Shown: piece by piece, positions 32,815 to 42,051 of the stretch
How the letters are laid out: each line of letters begins with the position of its first letter
Numbering within the stretch: position 1 is the first letter of the stretch
Assembly: GCF_028609885.1 (NCBI RefSeq)
Contig: NZ_CP063195.1
Location: 682,001 to 746,000 of the forward strand
Direction of reading: 5' to 3'
DNA length: 64,000 bases
From: Corynebacterium jeikeium
GTDB taxonomy: Bacteria > Actinomycetota > Actinomycetes > Mycobacteriales > Mycobacteriaceae
Made by a program: the position numbers and the translations under genes
The notes under the pieces: generated by a model
The model's input: the letters and a program-made list of their open reading frames with translations, nothing else
What the model was told of the DNA's origin: nothing
Database searches by the model: none

Positions 32815-34296
32815 CTAACGGCTCGGGTACAGCTCCGGATAATCCTCCCGAATCTGCCGGTAGGCATCCTCCGCCACCTCGCGAGTCACCTCACCCTGAG
32901 CGGATGCATCCATATCGAAGCGCCGCACCAAACGTCGCGAACCATAGCGCGGCCACTCCGGATCTTCCCCGCGGGCGAAACGCGAGACGATCCCGTGAAA
33001 CTCCGTCGCCAGCGGCTGCAAGCGCTCAGCGGCCGACTCGCCGCAGAAATACTTCACTGTTTTGGGCGCGACCGTGAGGGCGTCAAAAACCAAAGGCAGA
33101 TCCGCGCAGTGCCAGGCCGATTGGCTCCCGTGAAACTCATAAGCCCAGCTCGTATCGCGTTTCTCCTCCATGATCGCCACGGCCCAGCGTTTGATGGCCG
33201 AATCACCGATGGCCATTCCCACCGGACGTGGTGACGCCCACCGCACCCGCGCGCCCAGCTTCCATTCCGCGTAGCGTCCCAGCGCCTTGGCCGCTTGCCG
33301 CACCAACGGGTTTTTGGAGCTCAAGCGCTTGTCGATGGCGCGGGCGAAAGGCATCTTCGTAAACTCTTCGCGCAGGGTGCCGATCAACAGCGGCACGTCG
33401 CGCATTTCGCTGGGCCGGAAAGGGTAGGGACCCACGGCGCAGTCCGAACCGTAGAAGCGGGCGTAGCGCCGATAGGCACGCTGCAATTGTTCGGGGGAGA
33501 GGCTGGACAGGTGCTCGCTGGTCAGCGGGCCGCCGAGGACCGCGCGGGCGACGTGCTCGCGGCTCGGCCAACCCTCGCGCGGGAACCCGGGGCTCAAGAT
33601 CACCGCGCGATGCACCAAGCCCTCTGTCCGCGGGTTGCAGAGCGTCCAGGCCGTCAGCGCGCCGCCGGCAGACTGGCCCATTAGCGTGACCTGCTCCGGA
33701 TTCCCGCCAAAGGCTGCGATGTTATCCCGCACCCAGCGCAAAGCGACCACGATGTCCTCGGCGCCACGGAAGTACTCCGGCTCGGTATTCGGATCCGCTG
33801 AAGCGTCCACGTCGGCGGGGTGATCCTCGTCCAATAGAGGCAGGAAGCCTTCCAGGCGGTAGCGGTAATTCAGCGAAACGTATACGAAACCTTCCTCGGC
33901 GAAGCGGACCCCCTGGTACCAGAGTTCGTCGGCGAAGCCTTCCTCGTAGCGACCACCGTGGATGAACACGATTACGGGTGCCGCAGGTTTGGTGCTGGCT
34001 GTGGGGGTGGAGTCAGATCCAGACTTGGCCTTGGGGTGGAAGTCAGACTCGATGATGGAAGGGGGTGCGTCGACCGGGCAGGTGATGGATAGGGACTGGC
34101 GGTGGGTGGTGGTAGAGGGGGCGCCGAAGAAAGATTTAAAAGGGACGGCAGGGGAAGGAGGGGCGAAGCGTTCGCCCGAGGCGTAGGGGATGGACTCGAA
34201 GCGGAGTACGGAACCGCGGAGGAAGCCACGTTTGCGACCCTGTTTGATGGCCACATCAACGTAGTTGTTGGCCTCAGGGATAGAGTGGGGGATCAT
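32815..34296 (-). CDS. Type B carboxylesterase/lipase
   Basis: Alpha/beta-hydrolase of the carboxylesterase B family. Oxyanion loop FIHGGRYEEG, the aromatic-rich YVSLNYRYRLEGFLP, and nucleophile elbow GQSAGG (Ser, ~residue 213) are clear. No signal peptide, so it is probably cytoplasmic; it would hydrolyse carboxylic esters. 493 aa. The ATG at 34296 has GGAGG 7 nt upstream and overlaps, base for base, the ATG of the divergent peptidase gene. Confidence 0.85.
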   Translation of the reverse strand: MIPHSIPEANNYVDVAIKQGRKRGFLRGSVLRFESIPYASGERFAPPSPAVPFKSFFGAPSTTTHRQSLSITCPVDAPPSIIESDFHPKAKSGSDSTPTASTKPAAPVIVFIHGGRYEEGFADELWYQGVRFAEEGFVYVSLNYRYRLEGFLPLLDEDHPADVDASADPNTEPEYFRGAEDIVVALRWVRDNIAAFGGNPEQVTLMGQSAGGALTAWTLCNPRTEGLVHRAVILSPGFPREGWPSREHVARAVLGGPLTSEHLSSLSPEQLQRAYRRYARFYGSDCAVGPYPFRPSEMRDVPLLIGTLREEFTKMPFARAIDKRLSSKNPLVRQAAKALGRYAEWKLGARVRWASPRPVGMAIGDSAIKRWAVAIMEEKRDTSWAYEFHGSQSAWHCADLPLVFDALTVAPKTVKYFCGESAAERLQPLATEFHGIVSRFARGEDPEWPRYGSRRLVRRFDMDASAQGEVTREVAEDAYRQIREDYPELYPSR

Positions 34297-36433
34297 GGAT
34301 TACCTCCAAAACGCTTCCGAACTGCCTTATGAACTGCCCGACTTCGCGGCAATCGACCTTGCCGAGCTGGTGCCTGCCTTCCGCACCGCGCTGGTGGATC
34401 ACGCCGCGCAGATCGCGGCGATCGCGAACAACCCTGAAGCTCCCACCTGGGAAAATACCGCCGAGGCGTGGGAAGAATCGGGGCAGATGCTGCAGCGCGT
34501 GCTGGCCATTGTTTTTAATTATACGGGCGCAAATGCCACCGATCAGGTGCGCGAGATTGAGGCGACGATCAGCCCAGAGTTGGCGCGGCACTTCAGCGAA
34601 ATCTGGCTGAACCGGAAGCTGTGGGAGCGCATTTGCGACCTGCCCGAGCAACCGGAAGGCAGCGAAGAGGAAGCCCTGCTGCGGGAGCTGAAGAAGAGCT
34701 TTATTCGCGGTGGTGCCGAACTGGACGATGCGCAGCGGGAAAGCCTGCGCGACATCGACGCCCAACTGGCGGAGCTGACCACCGCCTTCGGCGCGCAGCT
34801 GCAGACCGCCACCGAAGACGCGGCGGTGCTGCTGACAGACGAGGCCGAGGTCGCGGGGCTGAGCGCGGCGGACAAGGAGTACTTCGCCAAGGCCGCCAAC
34901 GAACGCGGGGAGGAAGGCTGGCTGATTCGCCTGGGCCTGCCGAGCATCCAGCCGGTGCTGGAATCTCTTGAAAACCCGGCCGCGCGCGCGAAGGTGCACG
35001 AGGCATCGCTGAACCGCGCCGCCGGCAGCAACGAGGCCACACTGCTGCAGATCGTGCGCCTGCGCGCCCAGCGCGCCGAGCTGCTGGGCTTTGCCAATCA
35101 CGCCGAGTTCGTCGCCGCCGCCGAGACCGCCGGTAGCCTCGCGGCGGTCGAGGATCTGCTGAATCAGGTGACGCCCGCCGCCGTGGCGAACGCGCACGGA
35201 GAGTACAAGCGGGCGCTGGACAAGATGGCCGTGAGTGGCACAGAGCCCTCAGCGGGTACAGAGAGCGCAGCGGGTACAGCGGGGCTGAGCGGGGCCGACT
35301 GGCCCTACTGGGATGCCCAGCTGCGCGCAGAAGAGCTGGACGTCGATGAAGCCGAGCTGAAGAAGTACTTCCCGCTGGAACAGGTTATGGTCGACGGTGC
35401 CTTCTTTGCCGCCAAGCGCCTCTACGGCATTGACGTGCGGGAACGCACCGACCTCGCCGGCTACGCGCCGGGCGTGCGGGTATGGGAAGTCACTGAGGGT
35501 GAAGAGTCGCCCGTCGGCATCGGCCTGCTGCTGACCGACATGTACGCCCGCCCCACCAAGCGCGGTGGCGCGTGGATGAACTCCTTCGTCGAACAATCCA
35601 ACCTGCTGGGCAAGGCCCCCGTGGTGGTCAACGTCATGAACATCGCCGAACCCGCCGAGGGCGAGCAGGCGCTGTTGACCCTCGACGAGGTGCAGACCGT
35701 TTTCCACGAGTTCGGCCACGCCCTGCACGGCCTGCTCTCCGACGTGCGCTATCCCACGCTGTCCGGCACAAATGTGCCCCGCGACTTCGTGGAGTTTCCC
35801 AGCCAGATCAACGAAAACTGGGCTTTAGAGCCCGCCGTACTGCGCAACTACGCCCGCCACGTGGAAACCGGGGAAGTTATCAGTGGCGAGTTCGTCGATG
35901 CGATCCGCGCCCAGGCGAAGTGGGGGCAGGGCCTGGCCACCACCGAGTTCTTGGCCGCCTGCTGGTTGGACCTGGCCTGGCACAAGCTCTCCGCCGCGGA
36001 GGCGGAGCAGCTCGCTGCCACGGACGATGCCGCCGCCCAGGTGGAATCCTTCGAGGCCGAAGCCCTGGAGCGCGCCGGGGTGGACGTCAACGGCGCGCTT
36101 GCCCCGCGCTATCGCTCGGCTTATTTCAACCACATCTTCGCCGGCGGCTACTCCGCCGACTACTGGAGCTACCTGTGGGCGGAGGTGCTGGACGCCGACG
36201 GTTTCCAGGCCTTCGTCGACACTGGCGCTGCGGTCGGTGAGTCCGGTACAGATTCTAATGACGCCACCGCCGACCTCGACGACGACGATGTTCGCTTCGC
36301 GGGCGAGCGTTTCCGCCGCATCATCCTCTCCCGCGGCGCTAGCATCGACTTCGAAGATGCATTCTGGATGTTCCGTGGCCAGCAGCGCAGCGTGCAACCG
36401 CTACTTGACCGCCGTGGGCTCAGTCAGGGGTAG
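34295..36433 (+). CDS. M3-family zinc oligopeptidase (peptidyl-dipeptidase Dcp/OpdA type)
   Basis: Cytoplasmic metallopeptidase degrading oligopeptides. The zinc motif HEFGHALHG (~residues 473-481, HExxH) and downstream PSQINENW (third ligand Glu region) are intact, as is the C-terminal YRSAYFNHIFAGGYSADYWSYLWAE. The ATG at 34295 has a GTGGGGGATC site; 712 aa, in family range. Residues ~314-332 contain a three-fold GTE/GTA-Ser-Ala repeat made by an 18-bp tandem duplication. The next gene starts at the stop codon. Confidence 0.92.
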   Translation: MDYLQNASELPYELPDFAAIDLAELVPAFRTALVDHAAQIAAIANNPEAPTWENTAEAWEESGQMLQRVLAIVFNYTGANATDQVREIEATISPELARHFSEIWLNRKLWERICDLPEQPEGSEEEALLRELKKSFIRGGAELDDAQRESLRDIDAQLAELTTAFGAQLQTATEDAAVLLTDEAEVAGLSAADKEYFAKAANERGEEGWLIRLGLPSIQPVLESLENPAARAKVHEASLNRAAGSNEATLLQIVRLRAQRAELLGFANHAEFVAAAETAGSLAAVEDLLNQVTPAAVANAHGEYKRALDKMAVSGTEPSAGTESAAGTAGLSGADWPYWDAQLRAEELDVDEAELKKYFPLEQVMVDGAFFAAKRLYGIDVRERTDLAGYAPGVRVWEVTEGEESPVGIGLLLTDMYARPTKRGGAWMNSFVEQSNLLGKAPVVVNVMNIAEPAEGEQALLTLDEVQTVFHEFGHALHGLLSDVRYPTLSGTNVPRDFVEFPSQINENWALEPAVLRNYARHVETGEVISGEFVDAIRAQAKWGQGLATTEFLAACWLDLAWHKLSAAEAEQLAATDDAAAQVESFEAEALERAGVDVNGALAPRYRSAYFNHIFAGGYSADYWSYLWAEVLDADGFQAFVDTGAAVGESGTDSNDATADLDDDDVRFAGERFRRIILSRGASIDFEDAFWMFRGQQRSVQPLLDRRGLSQG
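35236..35289 (+). repeat. In-frame 18-bp tandem repeat inside the M3 peptidase gene
   Basis: Three units at 35236-35253, 35254-35271 and 35272-35289 share a G-G-(C/G)-(A/T)-ACAG core and encode GTEPSA, GTESAA and GTAGLS. The reading frame is kept. Confidence 0.65.
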
Positions 36434-36694
36434 ATGATGGAATGGCTTATCAACGCGCCGGTGTGGATCCAAACCCCGCTAGTGTTCCTCGCACTATTCG
36501 TGGTTTGCACCGTGTTGGCCTTAGTATGGCAGGTGATTGCGCTGCGGATTTTCCCCGCCAGCGCGGAAGAAGAGCGCGTGCACGGTGCGCTATCGCTGCG
36601 TGATATGTGGGCGAGCCGCAGCTCGGTGCCGCTAGACGATGGCACCAGGCGACCAGAAGTAGCCAGAAACAGAGACAAAGACAGAGAGGACTAG
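36434..36694 (+). CDS. Small single-helix membrane protein
   Basis: 86 aa: one membrane helix (~residues 14-38, TPLVFLALFVVCTVLALVWQ) and a charged cytoplasmic tail (VPLDDGTRRPEVARNRDKDRED). It starts at 36434 directly after the M3 peptidase stop, with a second in-frame ATG three bases later, so translation is probably coupled. No family recognised. Confidence 0.65.
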   Translation: MMEWLINAPVWIQTPLVFLALFVVCTVLALVWQVIALRIFPASAEEERVHGALSLRDMWASRSSVPLDDGTRRPEVARNRDKDRED

Positions 36695-36700
36695 CAGCCG

Positions 36701-36787
36701 ATGAAACACCATTCCAAGGTGCGCCAGGCGTTGGCCCTGCTGCTGGTTCTGCTGCTCGTAGCCTGGCTGGCCACTAGCGTTTTCTAG
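36701..36787 (+). CDS. 28-aa membrane miniprotein
   Basis: Short frame MKHHSKVRQALALLLVLLLV.. ending in ATSVF, i.e. a basic start and a single Leu-rich membrane helix filling the rest. ATG at 36701, 6 bp after the preceding gene, with GAGAGGA 11 nt upstream. The composition is that of a real small membrane protein, but the length makes chance possible. Confidence 0.5.
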   Translation: MKHHSKVRQALALLLVLLLVAWLATSVF

Positions 36788-36814
36788 CCCAGCGCGCTCC
36801 CAGCGAGCGCGCTG

Positions 36815-38983
36815 CTAGCCCTCGCCGCGGGTGGCGGCTAATACGTCGCGGGCCAGCGACAAGTCCGCCAGATCTTCCACGAGCACCGGGTTGCCCTCGC
36901 CATCGCACAGCGGAACGCGCCAGTTTGGATACAGGTCCTGCGTGGTGCCCGGCTGGTTCTGCGCGCGCAGGTCGCCCACCAGATCCACTAGCGCGGCGCA
37001 GCGCAGCAGCGACGGGGTCTGCGCAATGTAGCGGTGCATGGCGCGCAGGATGTACGAAACATCCGGGCGGCGCTCACGCCCGTGCCGCGGATCGTCCAGC
37101 TCTTGGTGTAGGTCGTTGAGGAAGTAACCCTCACAGTCCATGCCGTGGAAGCCACCGTGTCGGGCGATGGTACCCAGCACGTCTACTTGCCAATTGGCAT
37201 CCTCGGCGAATTCGTCGTCCGCGCTGCGGGTCAAAACCCCCAGCTCTTCGCGCAGGTCGATGTGACCGCCTCGCAGGTAGCTGGCGGTCGGAGGTAGGTC
37301 GTGTGTGGTTACGGAGGTCAGGCAGGTACGGCGGTAGGCCTCCGGCGGCTTCGCCCCGTTGGCGTCACCCTCAAACCACACGATCGAGGTTCCCATCACC
37401 CCGCGGCTGGCCAGGTAATCCTGGACCCAGGGTTCGAAAGTGCCCAGATCCTCGCCGACCACCACGGCACCGGCGCGGTGAGCTTCCAGCACCAGGGCGC
37501 CGACCAGAGCCTCGTGGTCGTAGGTGACGTAAGTGCCGAGCGTCGGCGATTCCATCCGCGGGATCCACCACAGGCGGAAAAGCCCCAGTACGTGGTCGAT
37601 GCGGATGCCACCGGCGGTGCGCAGGATCGTACGCAGCATGTCGCGCCACGGGCGATAGCCCTCTTCAGCCAGCTTCCAGGGGTGCCACGGCGGCTGCGAC
37701 CAGTCCTGCCCCTGCTGGTTGTAGCCATCCGGCGGGGCGCCCACGCTAGCTCCAGGCGCCAGCACGTCGGCCAGCGTCTGCGAGTCCGCGCCGCCGGGGT
37801 GCACGCCCACGGCCAGATCTGCCATCAGCCCGATGCTCATGTGTTCGGTCAGGGTGTTTTGAGCGTGCAGCTCCTGCTCCTGGCAGAGCATCTGCATCCA
37901 GGCGTAAAAGTCGCTAGTCAGCGCCGGATCGTTGGCTGCGCGCTCGCACCATTCGGTGAAGCCCACCAGCCCCTCGCCCTCGCGCTCGCGGAAGGCACGC
38001 AGCTGTTCCGCACGCTCGTCGCCGATCCCTGCGGAATACAACAGGTGAAGGGCTTTGATTTTGGACGCCACCACGGGGTCCCGATCCAACAAATCAGCCG
38101 TGTGGTTGCGCTTCTTCAGCGGGGCAGCGAGCTGCTCGATCTCCGTGTGTAGTTCGGGGTGTGCCGCGTACTCGGGTGTGTTCTCTACCCGGATGTAAAT
38201 GGGGTTCGTGTAGCGGCGGGTGGTGGGCAGGTAGGGGGAATCCTCCACCGGGGGAGCTGCCTCTGCCGCGTGCATGGGGTTCCCCAGTACGAAGTCCGCC
38301 CCGCCGAGCTTCTGCAGGGAATCGCTCAGAACCTCGAGTGTGCCGTAGTCGCCGATGCCCCAGGCGTCCTTGTCACGCAGGGAATACAGCTGCGCCATCA
38401 CTCCGGTGCGCGGGGCATCCGGTAGCTCCAGGGATTGGGGAGAGACCAGCAGGGTCGAGGTAGCCTCCGTGGAGTCGGCGCGAGCCTCGAGCTGGTGCCA
38501 GCCGGCGGGCAGGGCGGGCAGCTGGAACGTAGCCGTGCCGAAGGTGGTGGCGGTGTCTTCGGCGCCGACGGTGATGGGGTCCACCCATTCGTTGAGCTGT
38601 TCCAGCTCGATCGTGTCGCCGTCTTCAGTATGGACCTGCACCTGCAGGGATTCGCCGTCGATGCAGTGGACATGCAAAGTGCGCGGGCGGTCGGCGATGG
38701 CGGTGATAGTGGGGGCGATCATACGGCTGTAGCGGGTGTGCAGTAGATCCTCGATGGCCGCCTGTGCAATCTCTTCGGTGAGGGCGTCGGGGTCCTCGGG
38801 CAGATCCAGTCCCAACTCGCGGAGCGCGAAAAGTACAGTGCTGCTTTTCACATCCACCCGCTGGCCGTCCTGGCCGGTGTACCAGGTGGCCACGCCGCAT
38901 TCGGCAGCCAGTTCGTTGAGGATTGCGTTGACATCGGGGGCGATCTGTCCGCCGGGTTCCACAGAGCTAGTCACAACTGCCAT
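36815..38983 (-). CDS. malQ: 4-alpha-glucanotransferase (amylomaltase)
   Basis: GH77 enzyme transferring alpha-1,4-glucan segments in maltodextrin and glycogen metabolism. Seen: YSLRDKDAWGIGDYGTL, SPYLPTTRRYTNPIYI, the active-site region GIRIDHVLGLFRLWWIP (catalytic Asp), VVVGEDLGTFEPWV (Glu acid/base), and VTTHDLPPTASYLRG. I use the ATG at 38983 (722 aa), beginning MAVVTSSVEPGGQ; the frame is open 48 codons further but that stretch is not family-like. As in C. glutamicum it lies next to fadD, divergently. Confidence 0.94.
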   Translation of the reverse strand: MAVVTSSVEPGGQIAPDVNAILNELAAECGVATWYTGQDGQRVDVKSSTVLFALRELGLDLPEDPDALTEEIAQAAIEDLLHTRYSRMIAPTITAIADRPRTLHVHCIDGESLQVQVHTEDGDTIELEQLNEWVDPITVGAEDTATTFGTATFQLPALPAGWHQLEARADSTEATSTLLVSPQSLELPDAPRTGVMAQLYSLRDKDAWGIGDYGTLEVLSDSLQKLGGADFVLGNPMHAAEAAPPVEDSPYLPTTRRYTNPIYIRVENTPEYAAHPELHTEIEQLAAPLKKRNHTADLLDRDPVVASKIKALHLLYSAGIGDERAEQLRAFREREGEGLVGFTEWCERAANDPALTSDFYAWMQMLCQEQELHAQNTLTEHMSIGLMADLAVGVHPGGADSQTLADVLAPGASVGAPPDGYNQQGQDWSQPPWHPWKLAEEGYRPWRDMLRTILRTAGGIRIDHVLGLFRLWWIPRMESPTLGTYVTYDHEALVGALVLEAHRAGAVVVGEDLGTFEPWVQDYLASRGVMGTSIVWFEGDANGAKPPEAYRRTCLTSVTTHDLPPTASYLRGGHIDLREELGVLTRSADDEFAEDANWQVDVLGTIARHGGFHGMDCEGYFLNDLHQELDDPRHGRERRPDVSYILRAMHRYIAQTPSLLRCAALVDLVGDLRAQNQPGTTQDLYPNWRVPLCDGEGNPVLVEDLADLSLARDVLAATRGEG

Positions 38984-39246
38984 TGTGCAGGTTGAGCAGA
39001 GCTTCTTCCACTCTTTTGAGCAGAGTTCGAAGGGGAGTGGAGGGGAGTGGGAGGATGCCGGGGTTAGCGTTGGCCGGATATCGCGGTACATTTTTACCGA
39101 AGGTTCGGCGTGATCTACACCACTCATATATGGTTGTAGAAGTATTAATCACGTTGAAGTGACGGGCGATCCAACCCAAGATGCGCCCGTTTTTCATGTA
39201 AAGAACCAGGTCAGGCAACTGTCAGGACATGAGCAAAGGGAGCAGC

Positions 39247-41085
39247 ATGACGGAGTACACCTCTGAAGCCCTGTACACGATCGACGAGCACGAGACCTGC
39301 CTAACGGCAGTTCGTGACCTCGGCACCGAATCCCCAGACGGGGTGCTGTTTAAGCGTCCGAAGAACTTCGACTGGGTGGACGTCACCGTCTCCCAGTTCC
39401 TGGACGATGTGTACTCGGTAGCCAAGGGTCTGGTTGCCAACGGCATCGAGCAGGGTGACCGTGTGGTCATCATGTCCGACACGCGCTACGAGTGGACCGT
39501 GCTGGACTACGCCATCTGGGCTGCCGGCGGCATCACCGTGCCGATCTACCCATCTTCTTCCACCTCCCAGTGTGAGTGGATCGTGGGGAACTCCGGTGCG
39601 AAGCTAGCGATCTCCGAAAAGTCTGGCCACACTACCCGCCTGAAGACGTTCGTTAAGGAAGGTGACCGCCCAGAGGGTGATAGTTCCGCGCACCTCAACC
39701 GCGTGCTTGAGATCAACAGCGGCGCCATCGACATCCTGGTTAACGACGGCAAGGAAGCTGGCATCGGGCAGGACGTCCTGGAAGAGCGCATCGCCAACAC
39801 CCGCCACGATGACGTCGCCTCCATCGTTTACACCTCCGGCACCACCGGCCGCCCGAAGGGCTGCAAGCTGACCCACCACAATTGGCTGGCTGAGGCTCGC
39901 GCCATCCTGACCCACCCGGTCGGCCGCGCCGCTGCTTTCGGTTACCGCAAGCTGACGTTCCTGCCGCTGGCTCACGTGTTCTCCCGCGCGATGGCACACG
40001 CTGCCACCGTCGGCGGCGCTACCCAGACCCACTGGAGCGACATGAGCACCCTGGTTGCCGAGTTCCAGCGCACCAAGCCGAACTTGATCTGCTCTGTGCC
40101 GCGCATCTTTGAAAAGGTTCACGCGGGCGTGAAGGCCAAGGCCACGGACGGCGGCGGCGTCAAGGCCAAGATCTTCAACTTCGCAGAGCGCGCCGCGGTC
40201 GACTACTCGAAGGCGCTCGATACTGACGAGGGCCCGTCGCTGAAGCAGAAGATCGACCGCGCTATCGGCGACAAGCTGGTTTACTCCAAGGTCCGTGAGG
40301 CCATGGGCGGCGAACTGGACTACGCGATCTCCGGCGGCTCCGCACTGAACCCGGAGCTCATGCACTTCTTCCGTGGCGTGGGCGTGAACCTGTACGAGGG
40401 CTACGGCCTGACCGAGTGCACGGCCGCAGCCTGCACTAACTTCGCCCCGGACAACATCATCGGCACCGTCGGCCGCCCGTTGGGTGGCATCACCGTCAAG
40501 ATCGCCGACGACGGCGAGATCCTGCTGAAGGGCGACATGGTTTTCGCTGGCTATTGGGAGAACGAGGAAGCTACTGCGGAATCCTTCACTGAGGACGGCT
40601 TCTACCGCACGGGCGACCTGGGCAAGCTGCTGCCCACCGGCCACCTGAAGATCACCGGACGCAAGAAGGAAATCATCGTCACCGCCGGCGGAAAGAACGT
40701 CTCGCCTGGTCCGATGGAGGACATCCTGCGCTCCGCCCCGCTGATCTCCCAGGCCATGGTCGTGGGCGATGACCAGAAGTTCGTTGGCGCCCTGATCTCC
40801 CTGGACGAGGAAGCCGCCAAGAAGTGGAAGGAAAACAACGGCATCGCCGAGAACGTCTCCATCCGCGAGCTCGCGAAGAACCCGGTTCTGCGCTCCGAGA
40901 TCCAGGATGCGATCAACGAGGCCAACGCCACAGTTTCTCACGCAGAGGGCATCAAGAAATTCCGTATCGTCCACCGCGACTTCACCGAGGAGAACGACGA
41001 AGTCACCCCGTCGCTGAAGTTGAAGCGCTTCGTTGTGGCGAAGAACTTCGCCGACGATATCGCCTGGATTTACAACTCAAAGTAA
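39247..41085 (+). CDS. fadD15: Long-chain fatty-acid-CoA ligase (AMP-forming)
   Basis: Activates fatty acids to acyl-CoA through an acyl-adenylate. Motifs: P-loop-like YTSGTTGRPKGC (~residue 199), YGLTECTAA, the hinge-region YRTGDLGKLLPTGHLKITGRKKEIIVTAGGKNV with the catalytic Lys expected near the C-terminus (SLKLKRFVV). The ATG at 39247 with AAAGGGAGCAGC gives 612 aa. The position between malQ and hemW matches fadD15 of C. glutamicum, which is the only basis for the symbol. Ends in a strong terminator. Confidence 0.92.
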   Translation: MTEYTSEALYTIDEHETCLTAVRDLGTESPDGVLFKRPKNFDWVDVTVSQFLDDVYSVAKGLVANGIEQGDRVVIMSDTRYEWTVLDYAIWAAGGITVPIYPSSSTSQCEWIVGNSGAKLAISEKSGHTTRLKTFVKEGDRPEGDSSAHLNRVLEINSGAIDILVNDGKEAGIGQDVLEERIANTRHDDVASIVYTSGTTGRPKGCKLTHHNWLAEARAILTHPVGRAAAFGYRKLTFLPLAHVFSRAMAHAATVGGATQTHWSDMSTLVAEFQRTKPNLICSVPRIFEKVHAGVKAKATDGGGVKAKIFNFAERAAVDYSKALDTDEGPSLKQKIDRAIGDKLVYSKVREAMGGELDYAISGGSALNPELMHFFRGVGVNLYEGYGLTECTAAACTNFAPDNIIGTVGRPLGGITVKIADDGEILLKGDMVFAGYWENEEATAESFTEDGFYRTGDLGKLLPTGHLKITGRKKEIIVTAGGKNVSPGPMEDILRSAPLISQAMVVGDDQKFVGALISLDEEAAKKWKENNGIAENVSIRELAKNPVLRSEIQDAINEANATVSHAEGIKKFRIVHRDFTEENDEVTPSLKLKRFVVAKNFADDIAWIYNSK

Positions 41086-41105
41086 GTTAAGAAATCCACT
41101 CCACG

Positions 41106-41146
41106 ACACCGGCCACGCCTCCGCGTGTGGCCGGTGTTCTTGTTTT
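41106..41146 (+). terminator. Intrinsic terminator after fadD
   Basis: Stem ACACCGGCCAC / GTGGCCGGTGT around a short loop (with an extra GT pair at the loop side), followed by TCTTGTTTT. Confidence 0.9.
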
Positions 41147-41208
41147 AGAGTTGTCTGCGGTATCAACCAAGACATGGGCTTTGACGGGCCCAGGGGAGAG
41201 GAGAACGC

Positions 41209-42012
41209 GTGCACTACGATGCTGCCCTGCGCGTTCGCGAGCTCACCCAAAATATCTACGACATTGGCGACGAGATCGCCGATTACATCAACCACGTCTC
41301 CCAAGCCATCGCCGATTGGGATGCCGACCTGGTGGAAGACTGCCTGCTGGAGCTGGAAGAGATCGTTGCAGAGGGACGCGCTGAGGTGCGCCCCGGCCTA
41401 TCGGAGCTCAACGGCCTGCGTCAGGCCTTCGTCTCCGGCGTGCGCGCCGGCAGCATGTCGGGCGTGACCCCCTCGCGTAGCCCGCGCGCCCTCGGCGGCA
41501 GTGTCGCGCACAGCAGCGACTACCCGCACCCCGGCCGCACCTTGAGCTTTATGCACAGGAAGCCCGGTGCGTCCGCTCGCCGTTCTCTTTCTGACGCCAC
41601 CACCCCAACCGCCGCCGGCACCAGCGACCCGCGCAGTGCCCGTGGCGCGGAGTTCGCTGATACTTCCGCCGAGCACGCGCCGGCGACGATGGCCTCCACG
41701 GCCTCCTGGCGCATGTGGCTGCGCGAGCAGGCCGAGCGTATCCGCGCGGACCTGCGCGAGGTGGAGGACTGGGTGATCAACCAGACGCAGTGCGCCCTGG
41801 AATCCCAGTCCGTGCTGCTGCCGCAGGCATACGTGAAGGCCGAGCAGCGCACCATCGAGCTGGTGGGCCACTGGCGGGAGGTCATTGCCCACCAGCCGGA
41901 GCTGGCCGCGGGCATGCGCGGCGAGGCGCCGCCGGAGTTCCTGGCAGAGCGCGCCCGGGTGGAGGAGATCGTCGGCCGCCTGCAGCGGCGCAAGCGCGGC
42001 ACTGCTGTCTAG
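41209..42012 (+). CDS. Conserved corynebacterial hypothetical protein
   Basis: 267 aa, soluble, mostly helical at both ends. The N-terminal ~75 residues (NIYDIGDEIADYINHVSQAI..) and C-terminal ~105 residues (WLREQAERIRADLREVEDWV..) are charged and probably coiled, joined by a Ser/Arg/Pro-rich disordered middle. GTG start at 41209 behind AGGGGAGAGGAGAAC. A gene of this kind occupies the fadD-hemW gap in related genomes. No enzymatic motif. Confidence 0.7.
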   Translation: MHYDAALRVRELTQNIYDIGDEIADYINHVSQAIADWDADLVEDCLLELEEIVAEGRAEVRPGLSELNGLRQAFVSGVRAGSMSGVTPSRSPRALGGSVAHSSDYPHPGRTLSFMHRKPGASARRSLSDATTPTAAGTSDPRSARGAEFADTSAEHAPATMASTASWRMWLREQAERIRADLREVEDWVINQTQCALESQSVLLPQAYVKAEQRTIELVGHWREVIAHQPELAAGMRGEAPPEFLAERARVEEIVGRLQRRKRGTAV

Positions 42013-42051
42013 CACCAGTACCGCCAGCACGGCTAGTACTATGCACGTAGT

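Noticed and set aside
36437-36450. Later ATG as start of the 86-aa membrane protein
   Set aside because: The two ATGs are adjacent codons and cannot be separated by sequence; the upstream one was kept.
39604-40974. 456-codon minus-strand frame opposite fadD
   Set aside because: Antisense shadow of a clear acyl-CoA synthetase; Val/Gly/Ala-rich and without domains.
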